Shown here: piece after piece, positions 32,928-46,900 of the stretch
How positions within the stretch are numbered: the first letter of the stretch is position 1
Layout: each line of letters begins with the position of its first letter
Assembly: GCF_037038585.1 (NCBI RefSeq)
Contig: NW_027288510.1
Location: forward strand, 3,973,001-4,037,000
DNA length: 64,000 nucleotides
DNA from: Patagioenas fasciata
Taxonomy: Eukaryota > Chordata > Aves > Columbiformes > Columbidae
Reading direction: 5' to 3'
Notes under the pieces: model-generated
The model's database searches: none
Told to the model about the DNA's origin: nothing
What the model saw: the letters and a program-made list of their open reading frames with translations, nothing else
Translations under genes and position numbers: made by a program

Positions 32928-33063
32928 CTGTTAGAAAACAACGGAAAAACAGTTTTGAATTGCAGATAGCAACACATTTACTTTTAACGTCCTTGCAAAA
33001 GTACCGGGACAAGATCACATGAACCCTGAAATTCAGACACTATTACAATGCAAAAAATAGATA

Positions 33064-33854
33064 GGATCATAGAAACATTTTGGTTGGAAGAGACCATCGA
33101 GTGCAACCGTCAACCCACCCCTGGCACTGCCCCATGTCCCTCAGGACCTCATCTATGTCCCTTTTAAACCCCTCCAGGGATGGTGACTCCACCGCTGCCA
33201 TGGGCAGCCTGTTCCAATGTCTAATAACCCTTTCACAGAATCCCAGAATCCCAGAATGTCAGGGGTTGGAAGGGACCTGGAAAGCTCATCCAGGAGCAGG
33301 AACACCCAGCTGAGGTTCCACAGGAAGGTGTCCAGGCGGGTTTGAATGTCTGCAGAGAAGGAGACTCCACAACCCCCATGGGCAGCCTGGGCCAGGCTCT
33401 GACACCCTCACCATGAAGAAGTTTCTTGTCAAATTTAAGAGGAACCTTTTGTGTCTCAGTTTGTACCCGTCACCCCTTGTCCTGTCACTGGTTGTCACTG
33501 AGAAGAGCCTGGCTCCATCCTCCTGACACTCACCCTTTACATATTTATAAACATTAATGAGGTCCCCCCTCAGTCTCCTCTTCTCCAGCTCCAGAGCCCC
33601 AGCTCCCTCAGCCTTTCCTCACACGGGAGATGCTCCACTCCCTTCAGCATCTTGGTGGCTGCGCTGGACTCTCTCCAGCAGTTCCCTGTCCTTCTGGAGC
33701 TGAGGGGCCACAACTGGACACAATATTCCAGGTGTGGTCTCCCCAGGGCAGAGCAGAGGGGCAGGAGAACCTCTCTGACCTACTGACCACCCCCTTCTAA
33801 CCCACCCCGGGTATCATTGGCTTCCTGGCCACAAGGGCCCAGTGCTGGCTCATG
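33064..33854 (-). mobile_element. CR1 LINE fragments A and B, unit 2
   Basis: The same two abutting CR1 3' fragments as at 15308-16098, at the same position in intron 1. They predate the duplications. Confidence 0.85.
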
Positions 33855-34016
33855 GTTTTCCTTCCTCAGTGTGATATATCACACTATATTTCAAATTTAA
33901 TCTCTTTTTTTTAGCCATGCCTTTTAAGAAATGAGAAAGCGTTACACAAATCCCTTTTATGAAGTGAAACTGCAAAAAGAACTATTACATTTTTTAGCAC
34001 TAAAGGGACAATTTAC

Positions 34017-34052
34017 CTGGGGAGGGCGGGCGGCGGGGCCCGGCTCGCTCAT
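34017..34052 (-). CDS. Gene 2 exon 1 at the unit 2/3 junction
   Basis: ATG at 34050-34052, encoding MSEPGPAARPPQ and ending exactly in phase 0 at CAG|GTAAAT. It joins exon 2 as PPQ-ARNFPF, leading into the acidic repeats without a stop. The base at -3 is G, an acceptable start context. Confidence 0.55.
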
Positions 34053-34500
34053 ACCCGTCCGCAGCAGGGCCCGCAGCCGATCCCGCACATGGCGCTGTGT
34101 CCGCGTCCGCAGGCAGGGCTGCTGCCGGCTCCGCCAGCCCCGCACTCCCGCTCTCTCTCGCACCGACCGCTCGCCCCCACGCCAACGGCGGCGACGGCTC
34201 CGCCGGCACCACGGCGACCGGACGCGGCCTCGCGGCGGCACGCGCCGCCCGCAGCCGGCCAATCGCAGCTCGCCGCCGCTCCGCGCGCGCCCCCTTGCCC
34301 CGCCCTCAGCCCGCCCGCAGTCCGAGCCCTTGCTCAGCCGGACAAGGCGCCGGGAGCGGGACGGACGGACCGAGCCGGGAGCGTGGGCATCAGACTGTGC
34401 GTGGAACACAACGTGTGCTGCGGCAGAGCCCGGGGCGAGCGCTCCCGGAGCTGCTTCACGCACACGCACCACGCGCTGGGATTTTACTCCTGGCCCTTTA
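34019..34500 (-). promoter_or_regulatory. CpG island, likely promoter of RGL1-like gene 2
   Basis: It is nearly identical to the island at 16263-16750, but the G-rich run at its left edge is 4 bp shorter (one aggg fewer). This changes the length of the coding exon at this junction from 40 to 36 nt. Minus-strand ATG at 34050-34052, donor at 34017/34016. Confidence 0.65.
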
Positions 34501-34771
34501 AAGATTCCTAGCACAATTGCTTACATACAGTTCTGAACTAGATATTCATTCTGTGGCTTAAAGTGTTAGTTCGTTAGTAGGCTCTTATTATGTAGTTGGT
34601 TAACCCTTTAAAATGTTATTTCCCTCTATCAATATAACTTCATAAACAAGTTTCCTAACTTTTTACATAGAACTTCACCACCTTTTCCTTTTCCAGGTTC
34701 AGAGCCCGTGCCCCATTTGGTTATATCTGTAAACATTAAACATCTTCTCAGCACGAACCACAGCTGCATTT

Positions 34772-36496
34772 CTCACAGTTCCCCTTTTTGCTTTTTATCC
34801 CGTTGATTCGTGCTTTGACTTCAAAGTTAGCCAGCACCTGCCTAAAATCATTAATTTATACCCCGTTCCTTTTGTTGCCATTTCAGGATCGATAGGCATG
34901 GCTGAGATTTGCATGCCTTGGACTGCTGAATGTAGTAACTGAATAAAGCACGGGATCATGCATGGCACAAACAGTAAACGCAGAAATGCACATACTCTCA
35001 CGAACCCTATTTTCTTCCACCAGGCTACAGTTTCGAGACCAATATCCATTAGGTGGACCTGGCCACCAAGTGGGAGGAATAGAGGTACTTGACGAATTTG
35101 CCCTCAACGCTAACTGACAAGGGGTTCGTCCAACGTATTCAGTCATTTGAGACCCCCCACATATCCAGCACGAGGTGACATTTAATTCTCGGGCTGTCTT
35201 TTCCATAAGATCTATAAACAGGTTTTTCCCTGCTGTCGGTAATTGTAATCCTTTGTCTTTTTGCCTTATTTCCTCATACCAATCACTGCTGTTCTGTACC
35301 AATTTCTGTTGCTCTTGCTTTCCTTTTAATTCCTGAGTGGCACTCTTAACTAACTCCTCCTTCTACTGATCTTGCACTCCCCCTCCATCTGAATAGCCCC
35401 ACTCACCACCTTGTGTAAAACAGATCCTCTGTTCTCCCCTAGGGCAGGAGGCAGAGCCTACAGCGAGTCCACCTTTCTCTAGGTTAGTTGCTACCCATCA
35501 TTCCTGCCCTTGGATTTCACACTTCTCCAATTTTTTTCTATCATAACATCCAGAATTAATAGGAGCGTGATAATGTAGAACATATTGGGTTAGTCTCCCT
35601 ATTCTCACACGCTCGTAGCACTTGGTACAGGGATTGGCCAGGCTAAGTTGGGAACAATAAGTCACCACTGCTAGCAAGGGGATCAGGTCCAGGGTTCTGC
35701 ACCCTCTGCCTCTCTGGCCGACCAGGCTGCAGCCGCAGCCGAGTTCGTCATCTTCTCGGCAGCAAGGGCCGTGTCCCCGCCTTTCCTGTTTTTACCGTTA
35801 GCGTGGCGACTTTTTATCGTTTCCCAACTCTTGGCCTTCGCTTCCCAGGAACAACAGGAGCAACACGGAATGTGGTTTCTCTGTCTGCACTCTGTTCTCC
35901 TCATCACTGGTGGGCTCTAAATTCCCATTCACCCCTTCCGTAAATACCTCCCACCATTCTCCGCTATTCTTTTTCTATTCTTCCAGCGGCAACTGGAATC
36001 CTCAACCGAGCCCCGGTTTCCTTATCTTCTGTTCTTAGACATTTCTTACACAATCCTGTCGGTAAGTTCCCTTTGTGGATATGCTTATACCACAGTCCAT
36101 TTACAACCTAAACATCAAATATAAAATGAGAATTACATATACAACTCGGTTCAACACATTTAGCTATTAAGCCATTCTCATTTTCATTTATACTGGGCAT
36201 TCACATCAATAACACTAATAGTAGTTACATCACCAATCCCGTGTCAACTTCAATTTCAGTTCCCCTGGTTCTTGAGTTACTTTCCAGGTTCTTTCTTCCA
36301 TCAGGGCTCCTCTAACTCGAGAGACGCATGTCCATCCTTTCCCTGCCCTCCCAACAGCTGTTTCTGTAGTTAACAAAACAAGAAAAGGTCCCTCCCATCA
36401 TGGGGTTGGAGTTTCTTCTTTTCAGGTTTTCATTAGTGTTGCCCCCATATCTACCAGAAATTCTACTTGTTTGTTCTTTTGGGTTTCTTCTTCCCA
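34772..36496 (-). mobile_element. Gammaretrovirus-like ERV relic, unit 3
   Basis: It is homologous to 696-2420 of unit 1, uninterrupted, with the same broken order of protease fragment, integrase tail, Env N-terminal piece and transmembrane tail. Confidence 0.7.
35477..35482. other. Empty ERV target site, unit 3
   Basis: A single ctctag with uninterrupted flanks, matching unit 1. Confidence 0.9.
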
Positions 36497-36525
36497 ATGC
36501 GGTGAGCACCACCCAGGCTGCTCAC

Positions 36526-37170
36526 CCAGAAGGACTAAAACTGCTTCCCAGTGCAACCCCAAACACCCTTCACTTCAGCAGGTGACCGCACTTGTGCTTT
36601 CAGCTCCTGGGCTGGTGCTGTCCGGGCTTTCCCTGCTCAGCACTGACTGTGTTTTGGGAAGGCAGGAGCCAGTGCAAACCCTTCTCCGCTGTTCTGCTCT
36701 TTTTCTGCTCTTTTTCCCCTTTGCTGTGAAGCTCAGCTGCTCCATGAGTTATTGTGTTCTCCTGTGAGCGTGGGGTTTGTCCTCTGCTGTGGAGCACGAG
36801 AGCGAAGCCCCCGGAGCCCCGGCTGGTGCAGACCCCGCAGCGAGGGTGACAGACCCGGAGCCAGGAGCAGTTTCCCCAGGGTGAGGAGCAAGTGGAGCTG
36901 CTCACACCAAGGGCACAGGCAGGGTTGGTGCACGTCACCGGTTCTAAGGCTGTCACCAGAACCTGACAACCTGACAACAGTGTGCTGGCTCCCCGGGCAG
37001 TTGAAGTACAACCAGAACGCAAGAGGCAGCTTAAATTCGGGGTCGTCTTTTTGCCAGGAGCAACAAATGCCGTGATGGAGACAACGGGGAAAAGGTGGAA
37101 ACTCTCAGACCGTGGTGCAGTCTCAGAGAGGAAAAGAGATGAACGAGACACTGATGAGCGGGAAAAGTTG
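36526..37170. other. Unassigned sequence, unit 3 copy
   Basis: Homologous to 2450-3100. A minus-strand frame of 183 codons (36600-37151) is open here, longer than in unit 1, where a substitution (tgctattttt for tgctcttttt) adds a stop. No recognisable protein. Confidence 0.4.
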
Positions 37171-37434
37171 ACGTATTTATCATAGAAACATTAAAGGTTA
37201 TATAGAGATGGAATGTTACACGAAGATCAAATATTTAAATACATTCGCTCCAGACACAAAATAGTGTTAAAAAGTTCATCTATTTATTATAGATACATTA
37301 AATATTATACAAAGCTCAAACATGATCTAAAGATCAAACATTAAAATCTACTAACTCCAGACAAGAATTGGTGGGAAAACGTTTGCATATTTATTATATA
37401 AGTATTAAATATTAAATAAAGATTAAATAGAATA
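37171..37434. repeat. AT-rich 105 bp repeat array, unit 3 (about 2.5 monomers left)
   Basis: It matches unit 1 from about 3095 to 3358, then jumps to intron sequence upstream of exon 18. The dinucleotide ac is shared by both sides of the break. Confidence 0.85.
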
Positions 37435-37999
37435 CTGCTCTAGAAATGCAGCAGGAAATCACAGCCTCTGCTCTCCTGAGCAACCGCTCGGAGAGGTGAG
37501 ACCTTGTTCTCAGCAGCCATCGAATCCGCAGCAAGAGCTGCCCCAGCTGCTGTTTGCAGACATCCATTAATCCACAGTCTCCCCTGCTAAACACTTTCTG
37601 CGATGTCCTGCAAAGATTCTGGGCCTTGGAGCTGGGTTTGCTGGGGAAGGGGCACCTTGTGTCACAGCTCACACACCCCAGTGCTGAGCTGGACACACAA
37701 CAGCCGGCGCTGGCAGAAGAGCAGGGGCAGCAAAGCCGGCACTTGCTCAGAGTGCTTCCCTTGGCATTGTTGATCAAATACAAGCTTCAATTTCAAGGCC
37801 AGAAACCTTGAGAGATGCTCTTTGCAAACCTCTCATTCATCCCCTGCTCCACATGTTTTGATTTGTAACATCGGTCACGTTCCCTGCCAAGGAGGTCTGA
37901 TCGGGGAATAGGTGTTTCCGAAACTAAAAGCACCATTCAAGTCACCTGGGGTGAAAACACCACCCACAGTAACAGCGCTTTGCTGTTCCCACCGCTCAC

Positions 38000-40900
38000 C
38001 AGGATGCTCCTGTAGATGTTGCCGCTTCTGTCCTCTTCTACGCTGGTGCGGATGACGCAGCTCTCTCCGCTCTGCTGGTTGTAGGCTGGCAGGACTGGCG
38101 GCACTTCTTTTGATGGAACGGGAGTCACGGGGCCGGGGCACTTCTTGGAGCACTTGTCATCAGATGGCAGCAAGGGGGGAGACGAGATCAAACACATTCA
38201 TTACCATTGAATTTCAAAGATCCAAAAGCTAAAGATGACACTCTTCAGCACAACAGCCTTAACAAGGGCTTCGGCAACCCAGTTAAGGCAGCTTAGGTCA
38301 AGAGAGCAGAGTCTGCAGGACAAAGCTCCCTGGGAACGGAACCCAGCCCAGCCCAGGCTTGGTCTGGGCAGTTCCTGGCAGGTCAAACCACAGGGCTGGT
38401 GAGCTCTGACCTCACCTGCTTCTCACTTGCTCAGCTGCTCTGCCTGCCCCAGAATTAGGCTGGGCTGATGTACATGAGCCCTCCCCCCAAAATCGCCTTT
38501 CCCAGAGCTCAGGTCCCTCCATTCCACTGCCAGCAACGCTCCAGTCAAGATCCACAGGCTTGGGCAAGCGCCTGGGGCCGCCGGCAGCGTCAGCAGCCTC
38601 GCACAGGCTGTTTGTGCTGAACACAGGGCCCGGGCCCTACCTTGTGCTGAGGCTCCTCAGCAGTGTCGGTGGGAGGGACGATGGTGACGGTGCTGTCCCC
38701 AGAGCTCCCACCTGGAGCAGGTTTGGGCTGCGCGTTGACGGGGGTGCTGAGGGCGCTCACCCCCAAGCCCAGGAACGGCCTAGGGGAGAAAAGAAAGCAC
38801 AACAGAGCTGGGCTGAGCACAGCTGTCACTTGCTTCAACAATCTGACCTGCTGTTGTGTTTTCCTATCTCGAGTGGCCTATTGTTTGTGTGTGTATAGCA
38901 AATTAGACTCTATCCTTATTTGCTCTGTTTTGCTGCTGCAAATTTGAATTGAATTTATAATCCAGCACTAAAATCGTTCCTTTGTTTGACACCTTAGAGT
39001 TATTTCTGCAGTCTTTAGTCGATAACCCTCCTGGCTACTTACACCAATAGAAAGAGACAACAGCAATACGTATTTCTAGCTGGCGGTGTCTCCTCGCAGC
39101 ACTGCAGTGCTCTGGATCCCCAGCCAGGTTTGTCAGCTGGTGTTTGATTTATTCCAGTTCATATTCACGCACCAAACCCCCTCCCCGTTGTACTCACAGG
39201 CTGAATCTCTTCACCACGCTCTTCTGAGCTCTGCCTGCTGCGGTGCTCTGGTCAGGAGCTGCTCCTTCGATTTCACGTGACAGACAGAAACTGCAGAACA
39301 GGCAATACCGTTAGTTAAATATCTCAAAGTGGCCATATCTGAGAAGCCCTGGGTCACTCCCACGTCCCAGAGGGTTCATCCCCACGAGGAGGAGCGCAGC
39401 TCTGTGCGTGTGTATTTCCACTCTCCGGGAGCAGCTCCTGGCAGCGCAGAGCTCAAGGCTGAGAGAACCTGAACCTGCCTGCGGGGGAAGAAAAGCTGCT
39501 TCGCCAGCTGGGCTGAGACCCTACCTCTCCTCATCACTTCAATGCCGCTGCCTCCTAAACCACTGCACGAATTTCTCATCTCCTGTCACGCAATAGCTGT
39601 TACATGAGGACTGCAACAGCTTAATTTGTGCGATTACTTCAAACTCCTAAGAAAACAAATAATAAAATAGGAATTCTAATTAGAAAAATCAAGCCAGTCT
39701 CGTTAATACACTAAACACACGCAGCAACAGATCCAGGACAAACTGCCCTCGGACAGAGGAAACCCCGGCACCTTCGCTCCTACTGATCTCTGACCAACAA
39801 GGCTCAGGCTGGAAGGCAACGCTCAGCCTTGATTTCTCGGTCCCAGGTACCCGCTTCGCTCGCTGCACCTTTGACCCACAACTATTTACTGCAGCACAAG
39901 GAAGATGGTCACAGACTGCATCTTGTGGCCAGCAAAGGTCTCACGCCAGCAGGTCTGATGCGCTCCCAGCACACAGAACACGCTCGTGTAACGTGTTCCC
40001 GTGAACACCAAACGGGGGGAACGTGCCCCAGACGTAACTCCCGCGGCAGCGAGTGCCCTGCGGCTCCTCTTCCCCTGCTGCCCGCATCTAAAAGGAATTT
40101 CTCTTCCCGCGCTGCCCCGCACAGCCCGGCAGAGGTTCACAGCGTGCCGGGGACTGTTCCTTCCTCACCCTCTGAGTAACGTGAGCGGCTGTTGGATACG
40201 CCCAGCAAAGACAACAGGCCTCGCCAAGAGAACGCTCTAGCAGAGAGCGTCAGGCACTAACGATCACAGAACAGTCACCGTTCCACTTACCCTTCGCCGC
40301 TTCTCAAAATTGATCAGGCCGCCCTGTTGGAAGGACAGAGAAGGGATCGGAGGAGAAGAGCACAGGCTCGGCTGGAGTTAATCACAAACAGGATGAACAG
40401 GATGAAGTAGCGACACCAAGGGACGGGCCAGAGCTGCCCTGACCAAAGGCCTCTACAAAGACCCGTTTCCAGCTCTAGGATAAGCCACAGCACTCATGTA
40501 CCTGAGTCTATTTGTTAAATACATTCCTCTCTTTTTAAGAACTGCACTAGCACCCAGTGGAAGATGCAGGAGCAGACACAGTGTCTGCAAGGGAGGGAGG
40601 AGATTTAGGATTCCAAAAATTGCCCCAAATTACCTCGAGATAGTCCTGAAGGGCTGTGTCCAGCATGACAAGGTCAGTGAGGAAGGTACCCAGGTAAGGT
40701 ACCGTGCCTTGTGTGACTCCCTGCAAACGGTCAGAGCAATGGTGGATTAATTGACTGAGAAGTCATAATTATACTAATTAGAATACTCCTGTGGAAGCAA
40801 ACCAAACACAACTAGTCTGCTTCACCAAACAGCGCTCTTGTAAATGATGCTTTCACGACATCATCCTTGGTATCTCAGCCAGCGGTTCATGTCTGCACAG

Positions 40901-43900
40901 AGCGGTATATAAGCCAAAGTGCTCATTCGTAACTCCTCTGCGTCAAATCTCGCTGTGCGGCACCTCTCGCCCCAGCAGAAAAGCCGGGATTTACAGACCC
41001 GTCTTCCCCAAAGCACCGCATACGGGAGCTCATTGGTCAGGAACAGGGCTGAGCTCGGCTTTGGGTGAGATCACAACCTGGCAACTCAAGCTCATTCCCA
41101 CCTTCAGCAGCAGCTCCCTGCTCGTCGCAAAGTTGTCACAGTCGGAGAAGATTTCCCAAAGCTCTTCGAACATCAGCATTGTGTCCCTGTACAGGAAAAG
41201 ATTAAATGATTTAAGTTGTTTGTAAGCACTCTGAATCAGATCAGGGGACAATTTTTTTCTCAAGAATCGTTAACAGTTGGGCACAGAACAGATAAAAGCA
41301 CCAAAACACATCCAGTGACACACTGCACAGCCTTACTTTGGAACGCAGGCCCAGGTCTTCTTCAGGCGATAAACCGAGGTGGACTGCAAGGCGGAAACGA
41401 TGGCCTTCAGAGACGAAAAGTTGTTCAGGATCCTACATTGCTGTGAAAGGAGCGGTTAGAAACACAGGAGCGTTAAACGTCAGCATCACCAATAGTCAGT
41501 GCTCTTCTGTCTGCCCCGTGTCCTGCTTGCTGCACATTCTCCCTGCTAAGCGGGCAGCTCTACAAATACTGAGCATCAAAAATATCACTCCCCGCTACAA
41601 CCCCCCTGTCCCCTCCCAGCTCCACGGCACCCGCACAAGGAACGTTAAACAGTCGCGAATAAACGCTTTACACGTCCGATACGGATCCACTTCTCCAAGA
41701 TCTTCGCTCTTGGCTGTGTCTTTAATTCTTTGCTCTCCAGGATGGTGCTGAGCACGCAGTTGGTGACGGCGTTGAACTGCGAGATGGTGGCTCTGATGCT
41801 CTGTGCCAGCTGTTTGTTCTCTTTCTTGTCCCTTCGGGACCAGATGCAGCCCAGGCAGTGGTGGGGCACAACGTTCTGGAAGAGTGTCTAGAGGGAAACA
41901 GAGGTGTCCAGCTCAGCCTGGAGCGCTACTGCCCACAGCAAGAAATGCACGGTCACAGTACAAACTGCAGCTGAATCCAGTATGGTATTAAAAGGGAAAT
42001 ATTGGTTTTCTCTCCAGTTTAAAATATACACTTTGGTATAACTCTTTAGGCCTGACGCCCTAAAAGAAGTGTCAGCTAAACTGTCCTGGAAAAATAAAAG
42101 ACACCTTTCTATCACTTACATTACCAGGGGGAAAGATTTCTATATCATGATACTTTTGAAAGAGATTGATACAAATAAGCCAAATCGGAGCTCTACAGTT
42201 ACAAAGTACTTCTACATCTTCAGGTGAGGTAGCCTAAGATACAGTCAAAATACGCTATTTCTGAGGGGTCAAATGCTAAACTTTGCAAAAGAGGCCACAC
42301 AGTCTACATCCACACTGTATAACAAAAAGACAAACACCTTCAGAAGAACTGAAGGAAAAGCCCAATCAATGAAGCAAGTCTGGATAACCAAGCAGAGCTG
42401 CGCTCTGTGTCCCAGCAACAGAGCGGTTCTGGAACAACAGACTTACACCGATATAAGTTAAAAAACAAACAAACAAACAATGAGAAGCCCAGAACTCTTT
42501 CCCCGAGCATTTCAAGTAATACCTATGATCTACATACCGCATCCATGTATGTCAGCTGTTCTGCCACCAGGTCTTCTTGGAACAACGAGAACTCTTCTGG
42601 GCCGCTGATCTCCAGTTCCTCTTCCTCGTCCGGGGTGCAGGGAGAAAGGCTGTGGAACGCGTCTGGCCAGCGGGGAAAACACGAGTCAGTGAATTTATAC
42701 AGAAAACAAGTAATCAAAGCAGGTATTTGGAAAATCACTACATAGAAGAACAGAACATGCAAAGGGACCTGCCTGGGGTAACGGCCTCACCGTGCTGCAT
42801 ATTTTAGGGAGATAGAGAAGGTCCAGAAGATTAAATGGGCAAAGAGAAGGTAGAAGAAAAAGAAATAGGGAGAACTGAGCTGTTCAGGGTCTCTTAGCTG
42901 AGAAGTGCCTTAACCCATTCACTAACCATTCTTTGGAAAGAACAAACCCACCAACCCCCCCACAACAACTCCTTATTAACACTGCAGAACTTTGATAATC
43001 TGCTTGTCAGCATTTACGCATTCTATACTCTGAAAAACAGCTGAACTGCAAAGAGACAAGACTGCAGTTATACCCCCAAAATATTACGCTGAGAATGCTC
43101 TTATGTCCACGTTTCAAGGGAAGAGGAGGAGAAGGGAGAGAGACCAGTTGGAAAGTTAAAACGTGCTTTGCTAGTACTACTGATGAGGAGAGAAAGTAAT
43201 GCAAAATATACGAAACCAATCGTGGCTCCAGCAGCTTCAGGACAGGCCCCCGGACGCCCTGGGCTGGACTCGGCACTAAACCAGAGCTGGATTCAGGGCT
43301 GCAGGGCTGTACAGAATTGATCAGCAGCCTTGGCTGCCGCAGCACTAAGTCTAAACCTGGGCCTTTTCTGCACACCAGTCCTACCGTTATGCGCTCCAGA
43401 GCCAACGGGGTCTGAGAAACACGCAGGTAACGTGAGAAAAATGCATGTAGTAGAACTCAGTCTGCCTACTAAGGCTGGAAGTTGATTCCAGTACTCATTC
43501 ACATACCACGTGAGCTCTTACGACTTTTCGGCTCACGGCACAGGAAGCTTTGTGCTCTGGATAAGGGGATGTGTCAGGCTTGACGCTGGGAGAACACACA
43601 GACAGCAGAGAAAGGTACTTTACCATCATTCTCCCATTCTTCTTTCTGGAACTGCTCCAGGAGGTTCTGCGCCCTCTTCTCCGGGTCAGAGCCGGGCATG
43701 TTCTTCTTCAGATAACTCAGCACCTTCTGCAGACACACGTACTCGGGCGGCTCTCGGAAATCGTCGGCACATTGGTCGAGCCAGGCTTGTAAAATCGATG
43801 CCATCGCACTGTGAGCAAATTCAGAGAGAACACATGGGTTGTATGCAGCAGGTATTGATGCAATCGCATGGATCTGTACCTAATATAACAACAGGAACAC

Positions 43901-46900
43901 TGAGACATTCATCCCCCACGTGAGGGCAGTATGGACACTTCTGTGAGCACAGAATTTAATTTGTTCTTTTTAGGCAAGAAATATTATTAAGATAATACTT
44001 CATAGGAAACTAAAGGCTGCTTCTTCAATTACACCTTGAGAAACCAGCGCAGTCATTCATATTTTCTCTGCGTTGTATTATTGGATGTGTTATGAGACAG
44101 CTGATACTTGGCCTTTACACAAGCTCCTTGAAGCAAACAGGGCTGTGAATTGTCAAATGAAACAACAGCTCTGCTGCCCACGTCCCGCTCCAGCACCGAA
44201 CCCTGACTGGGGCTCGCTGGGCGCTGCAAAACCAAACTTACGTCCTGAGCACTGTGCTGGATCCGGGGGAATTCTGGGTTCCATGTTCTTCAGAGCCCGA
44301 GATCTCCAGGTTTCTGTATCTGAAAAAATGAGATGGCTGTTTAGAGGAACCTCTACTGAGCAACCCAAACAGCGTAATCCATATACAATTGGCATAAACA
44401 TATAGATATTGGCATATTCATATACAATTGGCATGAAGACAAGGGCTTCATGCTGGACAATTCCACCGTGGCTGGGGAAGCTGCGGCAGAGATGAAGGGT
44501 TTGCACATATCCCCCGTGCACTGGTCTTTTTTTAAGGGACAAGCTGTATTGGTTTTCTTGTGTCGGTCCCAGTTTGGTTCCTTAGCGGTCAGACCACGCA
44601 CACTTTCCCCACCTGGCGCTTAAGCTTTAATGAGATTTGGGATGTGGGCAACGTGCATTTACACATGGTGTGTTTACGCTGAAATCCTGAATTTTGCAGG
44701 ATTCTTTTCTGTCAACGTCCCCCTGTCGTGTATAATAAATGACGGCTCAGTTTCCATTCTGTCCCGGCTCTCACCTGTCCAGGAGCAGTTCCAGGACTGT
44801 GCTGGTGGAAGCAAAGGCCCTGTACGTGGAGAGGAAGATGCTGATGTATGTGAAGTCATTATCGGCAAAGGCCGTCGGAAGCGTCTCCACCAGATTTTCC
44901 AAAGTTCCAGCTTTCAGGGCCCTGCTGTTGCACGTCTCGTCCGGGCTGACAGTGTGTCCTGCAGGGAACTGGTCCCCTTCAGCCTACAAAGTGGAAACAA
45001 AGACAAAGCACAAAACTCAGACAGAAGCCAGAGCCCCGACAGAGCTTGCACAACGAAACACAGATTCCATTCCACCTTTTCACAGGAATAGTCCATCTCT
45101 AGTTACTAAACAATTTTGTCGGTTTGGGCTCTCCAAACACCAAATGCTGTATCAAATACTGGAGGACAATCAAGACATTTCTTATTGAAACAGCCAAGTG
45201 TTTCCAGTGCTTAAGCTGTAATCTCCTGGTTGCCTTTGAAACTGACCATTCTCTCATAACAGGGCCAACCATTCAAAAACCCCGGATGCTTTCTTAGCAT
45301 CCAGAAGTTTAAGAAAGGTTTCTCAGACTTCTTGCAGCATGAAAGATCTAAGTTCCTTCACTTACTCCAACCTCTACAAGAAAATACTAAGCAAGGTTTC
45401 AAGCTTCTCAGTACTTAAAGGAATTGGTAATAAAGCCCAACTCACTCAAAATGAACAAAAACAGTTGTATTCCTTTCAACACGGGTTCTATGAAATTTTC
45501 AGTTAGAGCTGCATTTCTCTCAGACACATCCACTACCAGCCAACGCTTTTCAGCTGAAAAGCCTCCAAATCACTCTACAAATGCAGCATCACTAAGAACT
45601 CTTCCCATCAGCTGGAAAATGTACAGGAGGTCAAAAATACTTTCTGCTATTTCTCCCGGTAAAAACAGGAGGCAGAGATGGGAAATCTGCCACTCAAAGT
45701 CTCTATACTACCAACCTGGACACCACACCAAAGCAAGTTCTTATATTATTGCCTTGGATCCTGAAGAAAATGTAGAAACATCGCAACATAACATGAAAGT
45801 TCTACCCACCTCCTGACCCTCTGGCTCAAACTGCCACAGCTGCACCGATTGCAATGAAGTGAGGACACTTTGATCAGCTGGGGGCTTGGCCACCATGCCA
45901 GCTTTACTCACCCCGAGCCATCTTGCTCCTTCGCTGTCAGTCTGCTGGATCTGCGCTCTTCTCAGGCTGTCGCAGTCAACAGCTCCTTCTTGTGCGTCTT
46001 CAGCTCCATCCTCAGTTGTGCTCTGCCAGGAAAAGGGCCAAGAGAAACAAGTCAGAGAGAAAGGAACATGGTCCCTGCACAAGCGCAGGCTGCAGACACC
46101 AGCATGCCAGCACCAGGATCTCACAACACCTCAACAACGCTCACTTCAGTTGCCACTTTTTAGCTGCCTTCAGTTACCTGGGCCTTTTTGGGCTTTTAAC
46201 TGAAAGCAGAGAGGAGCTGAGTGCACAACTTACTGCACAAGTCAATGAAAGAGGTAAGAATTAAACCAGAGAGTCCAGATCTCCTGAACCCCACCACTAA
46301 CAGCCGCTGTATTAACATGCTGATACATGTTGAGGAGCAAAGCACTAGAGAATTGAAAATAGATGTAACAATTAACTTCAGAAATACATATCCTGGTCCC
46401 CCTGCAACCACATAATGCTTTTTCTGCATACATACCACTTGAATAATTAAAGTTTCAGGGCTTTACTGACTACCATAGCCTTAAGCACAGCAACAACTCA
46501 ATTAGAAAGGATTTGAGTGCAGTGCAACCAAATCCTGGTTTGGGGAAGCTGGGGTTTGGGGTTTTTTTGGGGGTTGCTTTTCTGGTTTTTTTTTACCTCT
46601 TTTAAATCTAAAATATCCCTAAGCCATACAGAACTGTCTGTGCACCAGTGACTTGCCTCTTGAACGCTCTGTGGAACCTCCACGTCTTCCCCAGGTTGGT
46701 TCCTCACATTTTCTTCCAGGCTCTGTGGAGTCTCCACGTCTTCTTCAGTTGGCTCGCTTGGAGTCTCCTCTGTGCACTCTGCAGTCTCTGTGTCTTCCTC
46801 TGTTGCCTTGCTTAGACCGTTCTCAACGCGCTCTGGAGTCTCTGCGTCTTTGTCTGATACCTTGCTTGTAGTCTCCACATCTTCCTCTCTTGTCTCGCTT

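Larger units (their letters stand above)
16263..34018. repeat. Tandem segmental duplication, unit 2 (with class II ERV)
   Basis: This is the second repeat of the array. Compared with unit 1 it gains a 4254 bp ERV at 17731-21984 and lacks the sequence matching unit 1 bases 1407 to about 4231, because the right edge of the ERV runs directly into the AT-rich array. The remainder, through the gene and CR1 fragments, is collinear with unit 1. Confidence 0.95.
22707..34052 (-). pseudogene. RGL1: RGL1-like Ral exchange factor, gene 2
   Basis: Exon order and domains are as in gene 1. Exons: e1 34017-34052; e2 32463-32927; e3 31718-31828; e4 30581-30789; e5 30048-30125; e6 29430-29614; e7 (tentative) 29191-29217; e8 28344-28468; e9 27478-27693; e10 27143-27246; e11 26908-26992; e12 26440-26526; e13 26097-26129; e14 25331-25452; e15 25004-25096; e16 24447-24585; e17 23806-23958; e18 23012-23126; e19 22707-22825. 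Exon 1 is 36 nt here and enters the acidic exon in its fully open frame, so the reading frame is open from the ATG to exon 14. There it meets the shared TGA (25345-25347). The GG acceptor defect before exon 19 is also present. Exon 10 has the normal RLKKTW; exon 14 reads QCF where other copies have QWF. Of the copies seen complete, this is the best candidate for a truncated product. Confidence 0.85.
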
